Below are positions 54,066-62,491 of a stretch of DNA of 64,000 bases, one piece after another. A program made the translations under genes and the position numbers. How positions within the stretch are numbered: position 1 is the stretch's first letter; every line of letters starts with the position of its first letter. The notes under the pieces were generated by a model that had not been told where the DNA came from, did no database searches, and was given only the letters and a program-made list of their open reading frames with translations. Source of the DNA: Saprospiraceae bacterium (GTDB lineage: Bacteria > Bacteroidota > Bacteroidia > Chitinophagales > Saprospiraceae); contig JADJNW010000001.1 in NCBI GenBank assembly GCA_016714085.1, positions 744,001-808,000 on the forward strand, in the 5' to 3' direction.

Positions 54066-54719
54066 TTACTTGTTATCAATTATTGGTTGAGCTGTTAATA
54101 GTTTTTCAGGAATATTATTCACAACCAACACATTATCATCCAAAATATCGGTAATCATTACTTTAGAACCAGTATTGATGGGCGTTTCAGCATCGGTGAC
54201 TGCGTCAATTTCGCGTAGTGAATTGCCAAGTGTGAGATGAATTTTACCTTGCCCAAGACGTCTGGCAGGGATGGTCAGATAAACTTCTGCTTGTTTTTTC
54301 AAAGCTTCCCGAGGATTGATATTACCTTCTTTGGTCAATTTGGCAAACCAATACAACATATATGCCACCAATACCAGCGCCGATCCGCCAGAAACAATGG
54401 CGAAGGCAATCGCCAAAAACGTTCCAGCGCCTGCGCTTAGTGCAACCACGCCCGCCCAGCCAAAAAAAGTAAAAAAGGCGATAATTCCTCTCAGCGAAAG
54501 CAGCGTGAAATCAGGATCTAAATCAAAATGCCCGCCACCATCCACATCCGCACTCACATCTACATCCATATCCACATCACTGTCAAAATCAGCGCCCAGG
54601 AAAAGTGTGATGATAAACTGAAAAACGAATAGTACGCTAGAGATAATGGCAATGCCCCAGAAGATTTGTTCTGCGCTGCTCAAAGCATACCACCAATCGC
54701 TGATTGATAAAAGGATCAT
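54066..54719 (-). CDS. NfeD-like membrane protein, flotillin partner
   Basis: 217 residues. Membrane segments at about 17-42 and 78-100 and 105-125; unusual Asp-rich loop between the first two (FDSDVDMDVDVSADVDGGGHFDLDP), possibly calcium binding (inference). C-terminal NfeD OB-fold (YLTIPARRLGQGKIHLTLGNSLREIDAVTDAETPINTGSKVMITDILDDNVLVV). Upstream of and in the operon with the flotillin gene. Confidence 0.85.
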   Translation of the reverse strand: MILLSISDWWYALSSAEQIFWGIAIISSVLFVFQFIITLFLGADFDSDVDMDVDVSADVDGGGHFDLDPDFTLLSLRGIIAFFTFFGWAGVVALSAGAGTFLAIAFAIVSGGSALVLVAYMLYWFAKLTKEGNINPREALKKQAEVYLTIPARRLGQGKIHLTLGNSLREIDAVTDAETPINTGSKVMITDILDDNVLVVNNIPEKLLTAQPIIDNK

Positions 54720-54820
54720 TTGATGAATTTGGTTTTATGCTATTAAAGTACGTTAAAAAAATTAACATTCCTAAAAATCTTCGACAGAAATCGATAAAAT
54801 ATCGGTGAACAAGAAAAAGA

Positions 54821-55294
54821 TTATCTTATTACATCGGTATCGGGTGGAATATATCCTACATGTCGCCCCATCGACAGAATCTGCCCTTTGTGATGAAATT
54901 CGTGCGTGATGACGTGTGTGAAAAGTGTTAAAGGAGGAATTTCCAGTGTTTTATCGCCAGCGAAATTTTGTCCGATAATAGGTTTATCTAATTGATTTCC
55001 AAATTCTTGTAAAAATATTTTTATTAAATCATTTACCTGTGTAAATAATTCTTTTACTTGCGTTATATCTTGAATATCAAATACTTTTGCAAATAAAATA
55101 TCTTGTTTTAAAGAAAATTTTCCAATCCAAAACTGATAGGTATTACAAATGTGTACCAAGAGATTGCGGATGCTCCCTCGCCCAAAATGCTCAAATTCTT
55201 TCGTAAAATCCTGATTTGATAAGCTTTCGCAATAGTGGAGCAGCACTTTTCTAGAATTTTGCACAGACAAATATTGTTCGTATAAAATTTTCAT
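54821..55294 (-). CDS. DinB-family four-helix metalloprotein
   Basis: 157 residues. The DinB/YfiT His triad is visible: LLVHICNTYQFW near 45-58, and HVITHEFHHKGQIL near 128-142. DinB proteins are damage-inducible, and many are bacillithiol- or mycothiol-dependent transferases; substrate unknown here. Ends DTDVIR. Monocistronic, divergent from the sigma-factor operon. Confidence 0.85.
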   Translation of the reverse strand: MKILYEQYLSVQNSRKVLLHYCESLSNQDFTKEFEHFGRGSIRNLLVHICNTYQFWIGKFSLKQDILFAKVFDIQDITQVKELFTQVNDLIKIFLQEFGNQLDKPIIGQNFAGDKTLEIPPLTLFTHVITHEFHHKGQILSMGRHVGYIPPDTDVIR

Positions 55295-55409
55295 TGGAAA
55301 ATTGATAATTTATCAAAATTACGCATCAAATTTTATTTTTTTAATTAAATGAGCAGCTATTTCAATTAGTAATGCGTTGTACAAAAAGGAATGGATTCGC
55401 TAAGGCAGG

Positions 55410-55440
55410 TTGGAAAATTAGCAGATAAAAGTTACCTTTG
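55410..55440 (+). promoter_or_regulatory. Promoter of the sigma-factor operon
   Basis: TTG (55410-55412), 20-base spacer, TACCTTTG (55433-55440). A housekeeping-type promoter, about 18 bases before ATG 55458. Confidence 0.65.
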
Positions 55441-55457
55441 ATAAAAGGTCTGAAAAC

Positions 55458-56027
55458 ATGGACATTGCCCTACATCTGCAACATTACGAAGAGAGGGATC
55501 TGATCAAAGCCTGCATTCGCAAAGAACGTTGGGCGCAGCGTGTGTTATACGAGGAGTATTACAGCAAAATGATGGGAGTATGCCTGCGCTATGCTAATAA
55601 TGAGGATGATGCGCTTGATATTTTGCACGAGGGTTTTATTAAGATTTTTAATAATATTGCAAAATACCAGCCCGGCACTTCGCTCACGTCGTGGATACGA
55701 CGTATCATGGTAAATACGGCTATCGATTTTTATCGCAAAAATATCCGTCGCCGCACCGAAGATATTGAACACGCGTTTGACTTGAGTACGCAAGATGCAG
55801 ACGCCATTAGCCAGTGTAGCGAACAAGAGATTTTGGAAGCTATTCAGCAACTATCACCTGCATACCGCGCTGTGTTCAACTTGTATGTCATCGAAGGTTA
55901 TTCGCATAAAGATATTGCGGATGCCCTGGAAATAACGGAGAGTACTTCGCGCTCCAATTTGGTAAAGGCGAGAATGAAACTGAAAGAACTACTGACGTCG
56001 AGATTATACGGATATGAAGAAGAATGA
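55458..56027 (+). CDS. ECF-like sigma-70 family RNA polymerase sigma factor
   Basis: 189 residues. Region 2 (YYSKMMGVCLRYANNEDDALDILHEGFIKIFNNIAKYQPGTSLTSWIRRIMVNTAIDFYRK) and region 4 (EAIQQLSPAYRAVFNLYVIEGYSHKDIADALEITESTSRSNLVKARMKLKELL), no region 3: group IV. The next gene overlaps its end by 14 bases and has an N-terminal cytoplasmic part that looks like an anti-sigma module. Confidence 0.93.
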   Translation: MDIALHLQHYEERDLIKACIRKERWAQRVLYEEYYSKMMGVCLRYANNEDDALDILHEGFIKIFNNIAKYQPGTSLTSWIRRIMVNTAIDFYRKNIRRRTEDIEHAFDLSTQDADAISQCSEQEILEAIQQLSPAYRAVFNLYVIEGYSHKDIADALEITESTSRSNLVKARMKLKELLTSRLYGYEEE

Positions 56028-57498
56028 CCTCTTGGATCAAATTATTAAAGACAAGCTCAACCAACTTCGGGTAGATTTTGATGCTACCGCTTGGGACGCA
56101 TTCGAGCAAAAACTGGATGCAGAAGAAGCAGGCGTTCCTCAAACGGAAGACCGATGGATGGACGAAGTTGTGTTTGAAAAACTCCACAAAATGGGAGCGG
56201 GCGACCGTGCCTCCAAATGGGAATTGCTTGCCGCGAGGTTGGATGAAGATAGCCGTGTAAGACGTCATTTACTGCGCACTCGGTTGATGGGAACAGCCTT
56301 AATTTTTCTTATACTTTTTACTTTTGTGCAATATTTTGGACAGCAGACACCGGTTCGATTGTTCCGTGAAGGCATCGCAACACTGATTCCATCCTTGAAA
56401 GAACGCAGCGAAAATATTACTGAAATCTCTAAGCAACAGCCTTTAGCATCAAACAATATTACAAACAACGTAAATTCCTCAAACTCAAAAGAATCCACGC
56501 TTTTAAATGCCACTTTAGCTAATCGAAATGCAGATGACTCAGCAGAGCTGAATAAAAAATCGCCATCAAAATTAGGCTTGAGCCCTTCGCTTCCGGCAAT
56601 GGCAGCTAAAGCTCAGCTAAAAGAACCCGCTATAAGTATTGATAATCCTGCTCAACCACAGCCTTTTGAAGAGATTCCTGCTCCTGCCGAACGCGAAAAC
56701 CTATTGGCAGAAATCGATCGTATTATGCTGGCGGAATTAGCAGCCAATGGAGGAGAGGAAAGCTATCCAAGACTTTTGAATCCCATACGCTCCAAGGGCG
56801 GTGTATTTGTGAGTATGTTTGGTAGCGCTGATTACAATCATATCCTTACCCCTTCTGCGCTGGATGAAGCCGGAAATGTAGTGGATAAAAGTTTTGAGCG
56901 GTACGAGCTTGGGTATAGTGGTGGCTTGATGGTGAGTTGGGAAAAAAATCGCTGGGAAATTGGGACAGGTGCAATTTATACAGCTAAAGAATACGAACCC
57001 AGACCCCTTGTTTATCTCGGTGGTAGCTTGTCTGGCGGCTATTATGGTGAAAGTTTTAAACTGGTAGAATTAGATATGTTGCAATTGCCTTTGCAGGTGC
57101 GCTATAATTTTATCAAGAAAAATAAATGGCGTGCTTTTGTCACGAGCGGTTTGTCTTTGCAAGTGGCATTGCAAGCGAATTATTACTTGGAAGAAGAAAA
57201 ATTCCCATCGGCACAGCGTCCACCAAAACCCAGTCCTGACGGTGGTTTTGTAACGCAAGGCGATGCCAAGAAAAAAGTACTTTCAAAAGGTTGGTTTGAA
57301 GGAGGTTCTTTGCTTGATAATGGCTACATCACAGGCAACGTGGGCTTTGGCCTGGAATATTTCATCACCGAGCGCCTGGGCTTATTTACACAACCTACTT
57401 ATCATCATTCACTTGATTATTTCACCAAAGGCTTTGGTCCTGATCAAGACCGCATCAATACGATGTCCATATTCACTGGGGTTCGGGTGAAGTTGTAA
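56014..57498 (+). CDS. Putative anti-sigma/outer-membrane-barrel fusion protein
   Basis: 494 residues. Residues 1-85 are soluble with two repeats (TAWDAFEQKLD and SKWELLAARLD), then a single membrane helix (92-108: GTALIFLILFTFVQYF), a ~120-residue Asn/Ser/Pro-rich linker, and a C-terminal beta-rich half (GGVFVSMFGSADYNHILTPSAL to FTGVRVKL) resembling PorT-like outer membrane barrels. So one chain could span from cytoplasm (binding the sigma factor) to the outer membrane. Overlaps the sigma gene by 14 bases. No signal peptide; the anchor acts as one. Anti-sigma role is inferred from coupling. Confidence 0.75.
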   Translation: MKKNDLLDQIIKDKLNQLRVDFDATAWDAFEQKLDAEEAGVPQTEDRWMDEVVFEKLHKMGAGDRASKWELLAARLDEDSRVRRHLLRTRLMGTALIFLILFTFVQYFGQQTPVRLFREGIATLIPSLKERSENITEISKQQPLASNNITNNVNSSNSKESTLLNATLANRNADDSAELNKKSPSKLGLSPSLPAMAAKAQLKEPAISIDNPAQPQPFEEIPAPAERENLLAEIDRIMLAELAANGGEESYPRLLNPIRSKGGVFVSMFGSADYNHILTPSALDEAGNVVDKSFERYELGYSGGLMVSWEKNRWEIGTGAIYTAKEYEPRPLVYLGGSLSGGYYGESFKLVELDMLQLPLQVRYNFIKKNKWRAFVTSGLSLQVALQANYYLEEEKFPSAQRPPKPSPDGGFVTQGDAKKKVLSKGWFEGGSLLDNGYITGNVGFGLEYFITERLGLFTQPTYHHSLDYFTKGFGPDQDRINTMSIFTGVRVKL

Positions 57499-58281
57499 TA
57501 TTTGCTAAAATAATTTCAGCAACTTCATTAATATTAAGTAAATGATTAGCTTCCATTTTATATAATTTGGCATTTGGCAATTTTATTACGAATTGCTCAA
57601 TACGCTCTATTTTCAACAGTTTATCTCGATTTCCAATTATTATAACCAGTTTAATAAAATGTAATTTTAATAATTCTTGTATTCGCTTTCTTTGTATAAT
57701 AAATGATTCAAAAGAAAGCCAGGTATGTAATAATCTGATTCTATCTTCTTCTGTACTTAAATGCTTTCGCAAAAACCATTCTACAAAAAAAGGAATCAAA
57801 TTTCGATCCTTGAGCCATGATGAACATCTCAACAGGAAATCGGCATTTGCTACTACTGCACGACGCAACCAACGAGGAATGATTTGACTCCAATTCAACC
57901 AGCGCGTGCCAATACCATCTGGTGATAAAAGATATAGCGTATTTATCTGTGATCCAATGTATTCTAACGATTTCATTGCAATTTTCGCTCCAAAACTATG
58001 CCCCAGCAAGGAACATTTATTCGCATTTTCTCTTTTAATATCAAATTAATAACCTGAGCAATGTCTTTTGCATTATAGCGATCGTGATGCCATTGGGTAA
58101 GCCCATGAAAAGGAAGATCAACCGCATAAATCGTAAATGATTCTTTTAATGCTTGCGCCAAATCTTCAAACATCGCAGCATTCGCGCCATAACCGTGCAG
58201 GGCGATCAATACTCGATTACCGCGCCCCCATTTTTGATAGTGCAGCGCACCTTGTCCGGTTTGGATAAAATGTTGATTCAT
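57473..58281 (-). CDS. Alpha/beta-hydrolase, one frameshift
   Basis: Two frames (57973-58290 and 57473-58009) join into about 269 residues if one A is restored near 58020 (KMRINKCSLLGHSFGAKIAMK). Start placed at ATG 58281 because the -7 box covers 58290. Seen: oxyanion region LIALHGYGANAAMFEDLA, nucleophile elbow GHSFG (Ser), C-terminal acid and His region (IIGNRDKLLK...EANHLLNINEV). Cytosolic; no signal. Substrate unknown. Confidence 0.85.
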
Positions 58282-58287
58282 GTTTTT

Positions 58288-58321
58288 CAAAAATAGTTAA
58301 AAATTGTCGCCTTTGCTTCAA
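58288..58321 (-). promoter_or_regulatory. Promoter for the alpha/beta-hydrolase
   Basis: Minus strand TTG (58319-58321), 23-base spacer, TATTTTTG (58288-58295). The -7 box overlaps the first ATG of the open frame, so translation should begin at 58281. Confidence 0.45.
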
Positions 58322-58366
58322 TCCAAATAAAGTTTTATCCTCGTATTTTGTAATAAAATTAATATT

Positions 58367-59119
58367 ATGCGATTATTTCAAATCATTTTAGGCATTATTT
58401 TTATTATTTCCATTCAAAGCTGTAAAGTAAAAGATTACACTTCCGATGCCAAGCCCGTCAGCCATGAAGCCTGGGATAGTCTATTGCGTACGCACGTTAA
58501 TGAACAAGGTTTTGTAAATTATAAAAATTTTATTAAAGACAGTATAAAATTGAATAAATATTTAGAATTATTAAGTAAAAATCATCCCAACGAAAAAAAC
58601 TGGAATCGAGAGGAACAGATGGCTTACTGGATCAATGCTTACAACGCTTTCACGGTTAAATTGATTGTCGATCATTATCCTACGGCGAGCATCAAGGATA
58701 TCAAGAATGGGATTCCATTTGTAAATACCGTTTGGGATATTAAATTTATTAAAATAGAAGATGCGATTTATGATTTAAATAATATTGAACATGGCATTTT
58801 GCGTCCCAAATTCAAAGATCCGCGTATTCATATGGTCGTTAATTGCGCTTCGATCTCCTGCCCAAAGTTACAAAACTATGCTTTCACTGCAAATAAACTT
58901 GATGAACAATTGGATGAGGCTGCTCGTGAATTTTTAAATGATCCCAGTAAAAATATTATTACATCGGAAAAAGCGCAGTTATCCAAGATTTTTGATTGGT
59001 ATAGCATGGACTTTGATTCGGTGCGGGATTTTGTAAATAAATATGCTGATACTAAAATTAATAAAGATACTAAAATTGAGTATTTGGAATATAATTGGGG
59101 GTTGAATGAAATATTGTGA
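58367..59119 (+). CDS. DUF547 lipoprotein
   Basis: 250 residues. Signal with lipobox FIISIQSC (Cys18-19), then a DUF547 domain: WDSLLRTHVNEQGFVNYKNFI, EEQMAYWINAYNAFTVKLIVDHYP, GILRPKFKDPRIHMVVNCASISCPKLQ. DUF547 has a papain/transglutaminase-like fold; some members bind or process glutaredoxin-like substrates, mostly unknown. The stop codon falls inside the first octamer of array I. Confidence 0.85.
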   Translation: MRLFQIILGIIFIISIQSCKVKDYTSDAKPVSHEAWDSLLRTHVNEQGFVNYKNFIKDSIKLNKYLELLSKNHPNEKNWNREEQMAYWINAYNAFTVKLIVDHYPTASIKDIKNGIPFVNTVWDIKFIKIEDAIYDLNNIEHGILRPKFKDPRIHMVVNCASISCPKLQNYAFTANKLDEQLDEAAREFLNDPSKNIITSEKAQLSKIFDWYSMDFDSVRDFVNKYADTKINKDTKIEYLEYNWGLNEIL

Positions 59120-59150
59120 TATTGTGATATTGTGATATTGTGATATTGTG
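59111..59150. repeat. Octamer array I (5 identical units)
   Basis: ATATTGTG five times without a mismatch, then degenerate copies to about 59180 and again near 59205. It begins within the last codons of the DUF547 gene. Reverse complement, rotated, is ATCACAAT, close to the array H words. Confidence 0.9.
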
Positions 59151-59218
59151 ATAATGTTTTAGATTATTGTGATATTTAAATGTATAATAGTATCGTTATT
59201 AGCCGATATTGTGAAATA

Positions 59219-59686
59219 TCATAATTTAATCTTTTTCATTCGATCCAATTCTCGCTTGGTATCTTTTTCCTTGATCGTTTCGCGCTTATCGAAAGATTTT
59301 TTACCCTGTGCTAAAGCCACCTCTAACTTGGCGAAGCCGCGATCTGTAAGGTATAGGCGATATGGTACAATGGTATAGCCGCGCTCTTTTACTTTTTTTT
59401 CGAGTTTGCGTAGTTCCGTTTTTCTGAGTAATAGTTTCCGCGTCCGACGTGCTAAATGATTTGCATATGTACCGTGTTCATATTCAGATATAAACATACT
59501 ATGCACGTATAATTCTCCATCCCTGAATGCGCAATAAGAATCGGATAAATTCACCTGCCCTTTCCGAATAGACTTTATCTCCGTTCCTTGCAAAACAATG
59601 CCTGCCTCGTATTTATCGGTTAGGTAATACTCAAATGCCGCTCGTCGGTTGACGATTTCAATATTTTTCTGTTTCTTCTCTGCCAT
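59219..59686 (-). CDS. smpB: SsrA-binding protein
   Basis: Partner of tmRNA in trans-translation. 155 residues: NRRAAFEYYLTDKYEAGIVLQGTEIKSIRKGQVNLSDSYCAF, HGTYANHLARRTRKLLL, and the C-terminal GKKSFDKRETIKEKDTKRELDR tail that enters the mRNA channel. Full length. tmRNA gene itself not in the window. Confidence 0.96.
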   Translation of the reverse strand: MAEKKQKNIEIVNRRAAFEYYLTDKYEAGIVLQGTEIKSIRKGQVNLSDSYCAFRDGELYVHSMFISEYEHGTYANHLARRTRKLLLRKTELRKLEKKVKERGYTIVPYRLYLTDRGFAKLEVALAQGKKSFDKRETIKEKDTKRELDRMKKIKL

Positions 59687-59705
59687 TTTTTCCTGCTGTT
59701 AAAAC

Positions 59706-59762
59706 ATTGATCATTGATGATTTCCCATTGGGATGCCTTTGGCAAATCATTGACCATTTAGC
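59706..59762. repeat. Heptamer array L (short, inverted) upstream of smpB
   Basis: ATTGATC, ATTGATG, ATTTCCC, ATTGGGA (59706-59733) then ATTGACC, ATTTAGC (59749-59762). Same family as arrays J, K and M. Confidence 0.55.
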
Positions 59763-59846
59763 AAGTAGTTATTATATAATTTTTAATTTTTTAATACTTG
59801 CTTCATTCTAAGAACTTCCGTTTGAGTACAAAAGTTTCCTAAAAAC

Positions 59847-60161
59847 TCATTTCAATTTGACCGCAGTACCATACGCCAAAATCTCGGAAGCGCTTTGCAT
59901 CACTGCCGAGGTCGTGAAACGTACATTGATAATAGCATCCGCGCCAATGCGCTCGGCATCTGCGATCATACGATCAATTGCTTGTTCGCGCGCTTCCGCC
60001 ATCATACTTGTATATTCAGAGATTTCGCCGCCCACAATTTGCTTTAACCCTGCCATAATGTCGCGCCCAATATGCCTGGATCGAATCGTGCTGCCTCTTA
60101 CCACATCAATTACTTCGACGATTTCCTGACCAGGAATAAAATCGGTTGTAGTGATAATCAT
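59847..60161 (-). CDS. YbjQ/UPF0145 family protein
   Basis: 104 residues: MIITTTDFIPGQEIVEVIDVVRGSTIRSRHIGRD...GGEISEYTSMMAEAREQAIDRMIADAERIGADAIINVRFTT. Matches UPF0145 over its whole length, forming pentamers in the solved structures. Role unknown, sometimes linked to heavy-metal binding. Separate transcript between smpB and DPP-IV. Confidence 0.9.
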   Translation of the reverse strand: MIITTTDFIPGQEIVEVIDVVRGSTIRSRHIGRDIMAGLKQIVGGEISEYTSMMAEAREQAIDRMIADAERIGADAIINVRFTTSAVMQSASEILAYGTAVKLK

Positions 60162-60183
60162 ATAAAAGGATATTTTAATTTAT

Positions 60184-62427
60184 TTAATGCTTTTCCTCAA
60201 TTAGTTCTACTTTTTTAGGCGCTTTTGTAGGCGTCAATTCTACATCTGTTCCTTTTAAATGCTCATCCAAAAAGCGCGTCATTTTTTTATGAAAATGCAA
60301 ACGTGCGCTGCTATTGAAGCCATGCGCTTGATTCGGATAGAAATAAGTGTCAAATTGCTTGCCCGCTTTTATCAAAGCGTTCGCCATCTCGGCGGTATGC
60401 TGAAAATGTACATTATCATCTGCCAAGCCATGCACCAGTAGCAAATCCCCTTTAAGTCGATCCGCAAAATTCACAGGTGAATTATCACGATAGCCCTCTG
60501 CATTTTCTTTTTCACTCTGCATAAAACGCTCCGTATAAATGCTATCGTACCATTTCCAATTGGTCACAGGTGCACCGGCCACGGCTGCCCGGAAAGTATC
60601 ATTGCCTCTGAGAATACACAAGGATGCCATGTAGCCGCCGTAGCTCCAACCATAAATCCCGATGCGATCAGGATCTACATAAGATTGCTTGCCCAGCCAT
60701 TTCGCTGCTTCGATTTGATCGATGGTTTCGTATTTGCCAAGTTGTAAATAAGTCATTTTTTTGAAAGCCTCGCCGCGACCGCCTGTACCGCGATTGTCCA
60801 CACAAGCCACCAGGTAGCCTTGCTGCGCCAACATCTGAAAATACCAGTAATTATTGCCCTTCCAGGCATCGGTCACTTGCTGACTCCCGGGGCCACCATA
60901 TACAAACATAAAAACCGGATAACGTCGATTGGCTTGAAAACCGCGTGGTTTGAGCATCCAACCATTCAATTCTACGTTTTCGCTGGTCTTGAATTGGAAA
61001 AATTCGACCGCCTGGGTTTGATATTCTTTCATTTTCGCTTTCAAATCTGCATTATCTTCGATCACCCGGATTTGCTTGCCATTGCGATCATATACAGCAT
61101 ACGTATTCGGCGAATTAATAGTCGAATGTGTAATTACATAATAATCATAAGTGCTGCTGAATTGTGCGCCGTTATTGCCTTTTGTATCGGCAAGAACCTT
61201 TTTATTTTTACCGTCCAATCCAATCGCATAAACCTGCCGTTCCAACGGAGATTTTTCAGCAGCTTGATAAAATATGATACCATTTTTTTCATCAATACCA
61301 TAAAGATTGCTTACTTCCCAGTTGCCTTTTGTAATTTGTAATATTTTTTTGCTATTTATGAAACCTATGTAAATATGTCGCCAGCCATCTCGTTCGCTGG
61401 TAAATAAAAACTCCTCCTTATTATGTAAAAATGTAAAATCATCAAGCGTTGCTTCTTCAATATAATATTTATTTTCCTCGCTGAAGAATATTTTAGTCTC
61501 GCCATTATTAGCATCTGTTAATAATAATTCCAATTTATTTTGATGTCGATTCAAACGAAAAACGCATAATTGATTGGGGTTGCTCGTCCAACGAATGCGC
61601 GGGATGTAAATATCCGTATCATTTCCGGTATCGGCTTTAATAATTTTCCCGGAATTAATATCATAAATATGAATCGTAACAATCGAATTCTTTTCACCAA
61701 CCTTCGGATATTTAAAAGTTTTATATTCAGGATATAAATCATTATGATATAAATCCATCGTGTATTCCTTCACTTCGCTTTCGTCGAAGCGATAGAACGC
61801 CAAATGCTGTCCATCTGGCGACCATTGAAAGCCTGTCGTCAACGCAAATTCTTCCTCATACACCCAATCCATTCCGCCGTTAATAATCGCATTTTTCTTA
61901 CCGTCATTCGTAATTTGCAAGATTTTATCAGAAGCTAAATCCTTGATATACAGATTGTTTTCAAAAACAAAAGCCACTTTATCTGCTTGTGGGTTAAACG
62001 TTGCCAGGCTTATTTTTCCAAGACTTGAAACCGCTTCCAAAGCTTTGGTCTGGCGGTCATATACAAAAGCGAGGTCTTTCGTAGAGCGGCGATAGACGCG
62101 CTCCTGATCTGAAAAAATGAGTATTTTTTGCTCATCAGCGCTGAAAGTGTAACTTTCGATACGATTATTATAATTCGGAGCATTATTTATAATAACAGCA
62201 TCAAAAATAGTTTGCACCCGATTGCCGGTGGTCAGGTCGTATTGCTGAATTTTACTGCCTTCCAGGCGTGTATAATGTTTGCCGTCGTTCATAAAATTGA
62301 AGCCCGACACCGACTTCATATTATAAGTATTATATTCGAAAATATCTTCCAGTGTAATGAGTTTTTGGGCTTCACTCATCTGCGTTACGGCTATGAATGC
62401 TGCCATAAAAAGAAGAAAATTTTTCAT
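60184..62427 (-). CDS. Secreted prolyl oligopeptidase family peptidase (DPP-IV-like, S9B)
   Basis: 747 residues from ATG 62427 with signal peptide FLLFMAAFIAVTQMSEA-Q; the open frame's earlier start lies inside the regulator gene's end and is ignored. N-terminal DPP-IV beta-propeller (with YRSTKDLAFVYDRQ, MDWVYEEEFALTTGFQWSPDG), then the alpha/beta hydrolase: Ser in GWSYGGYMASLCI, Asp in HGLADDNVHFQHT, His in QAHGFNSS. The double Glu of DPP-IV is present as YEEEF. Dipeptide-releasing enzyme in periplasm or surface. Confidence 0.93.
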   Translation of the reverse strand: MKNFLLFMAAFIAVTQMSEAQKLITLEDIFEYNTYNMKSVSGFNFMNDGKHYTRLEGSKIQQYDLTTGNRVQTIFDAVIINNAPNYNNRIESYTFSADEQKILIFSDQERVYRRSTKDLAFVYDRQTKALEAVSSLGKISLATFNPQADKVAFVFENNLYIKDLASDKILQITNDGKKNAIINGGMDWVYEEEFALTTGFQWSPDGQHLAFYRFDESEVKEYTMDLYHNDLYPEYKTFKYPKVGEKNSIVTIHIYDINSGKIIKADTGNDTDIYIPRIRWTSNPNQLCVFRLNRHQNKLELLLTDANNGETKIFFSEENKYYIEEATLDDFTFLHNKEEFLFTSERDGWRHIYIGFINSKKILQITKGNWEVSNLYGIDEKNGIIFYQAAEKSPLERQVYAIGLDGKNKKVLADTKGNNGAQFSSTYDYYVITHSTINSPNTYAVYDRNGKQIRVIEDNADLKAKMKEYQTQAVEFFQFKTSENVELNGWMLKPRGFQANRRYPVFMFVYGGPGSQQVTDAWKGNNYWYFQMLAQQGYLVACVDNRGTGGRGEAFKKMTYLQLGKYETIDQIEAAKWLGKQSYVDPDRIGIYGWSYGGYMASLCILRGNDTFRAAVAGAPVTNWKWYDSIYTERFMQSEKENAEGYRDNSPVNFADRLKGDLLLVHGLADDNVHFQHTAEMANALIKAGKQFDTYFYPNQAHGFNSSARLHFHKKMTRFLDEHLKGTDVELTPTKAPKKVELIEEKH

Positions 62428-62491
62428 AAATATTATTTTGATGTTTACGTCTGGCATTTTGAAATGGCCACGTTTTAATCGCCACCCGTAT

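Noticed and set aside
59111..59150. Octamer array I as a phase-variation tract for the DUF547 gene
   Set aside because: The stop codon falls in the first unit, so copy number changes cannot alter the protein.
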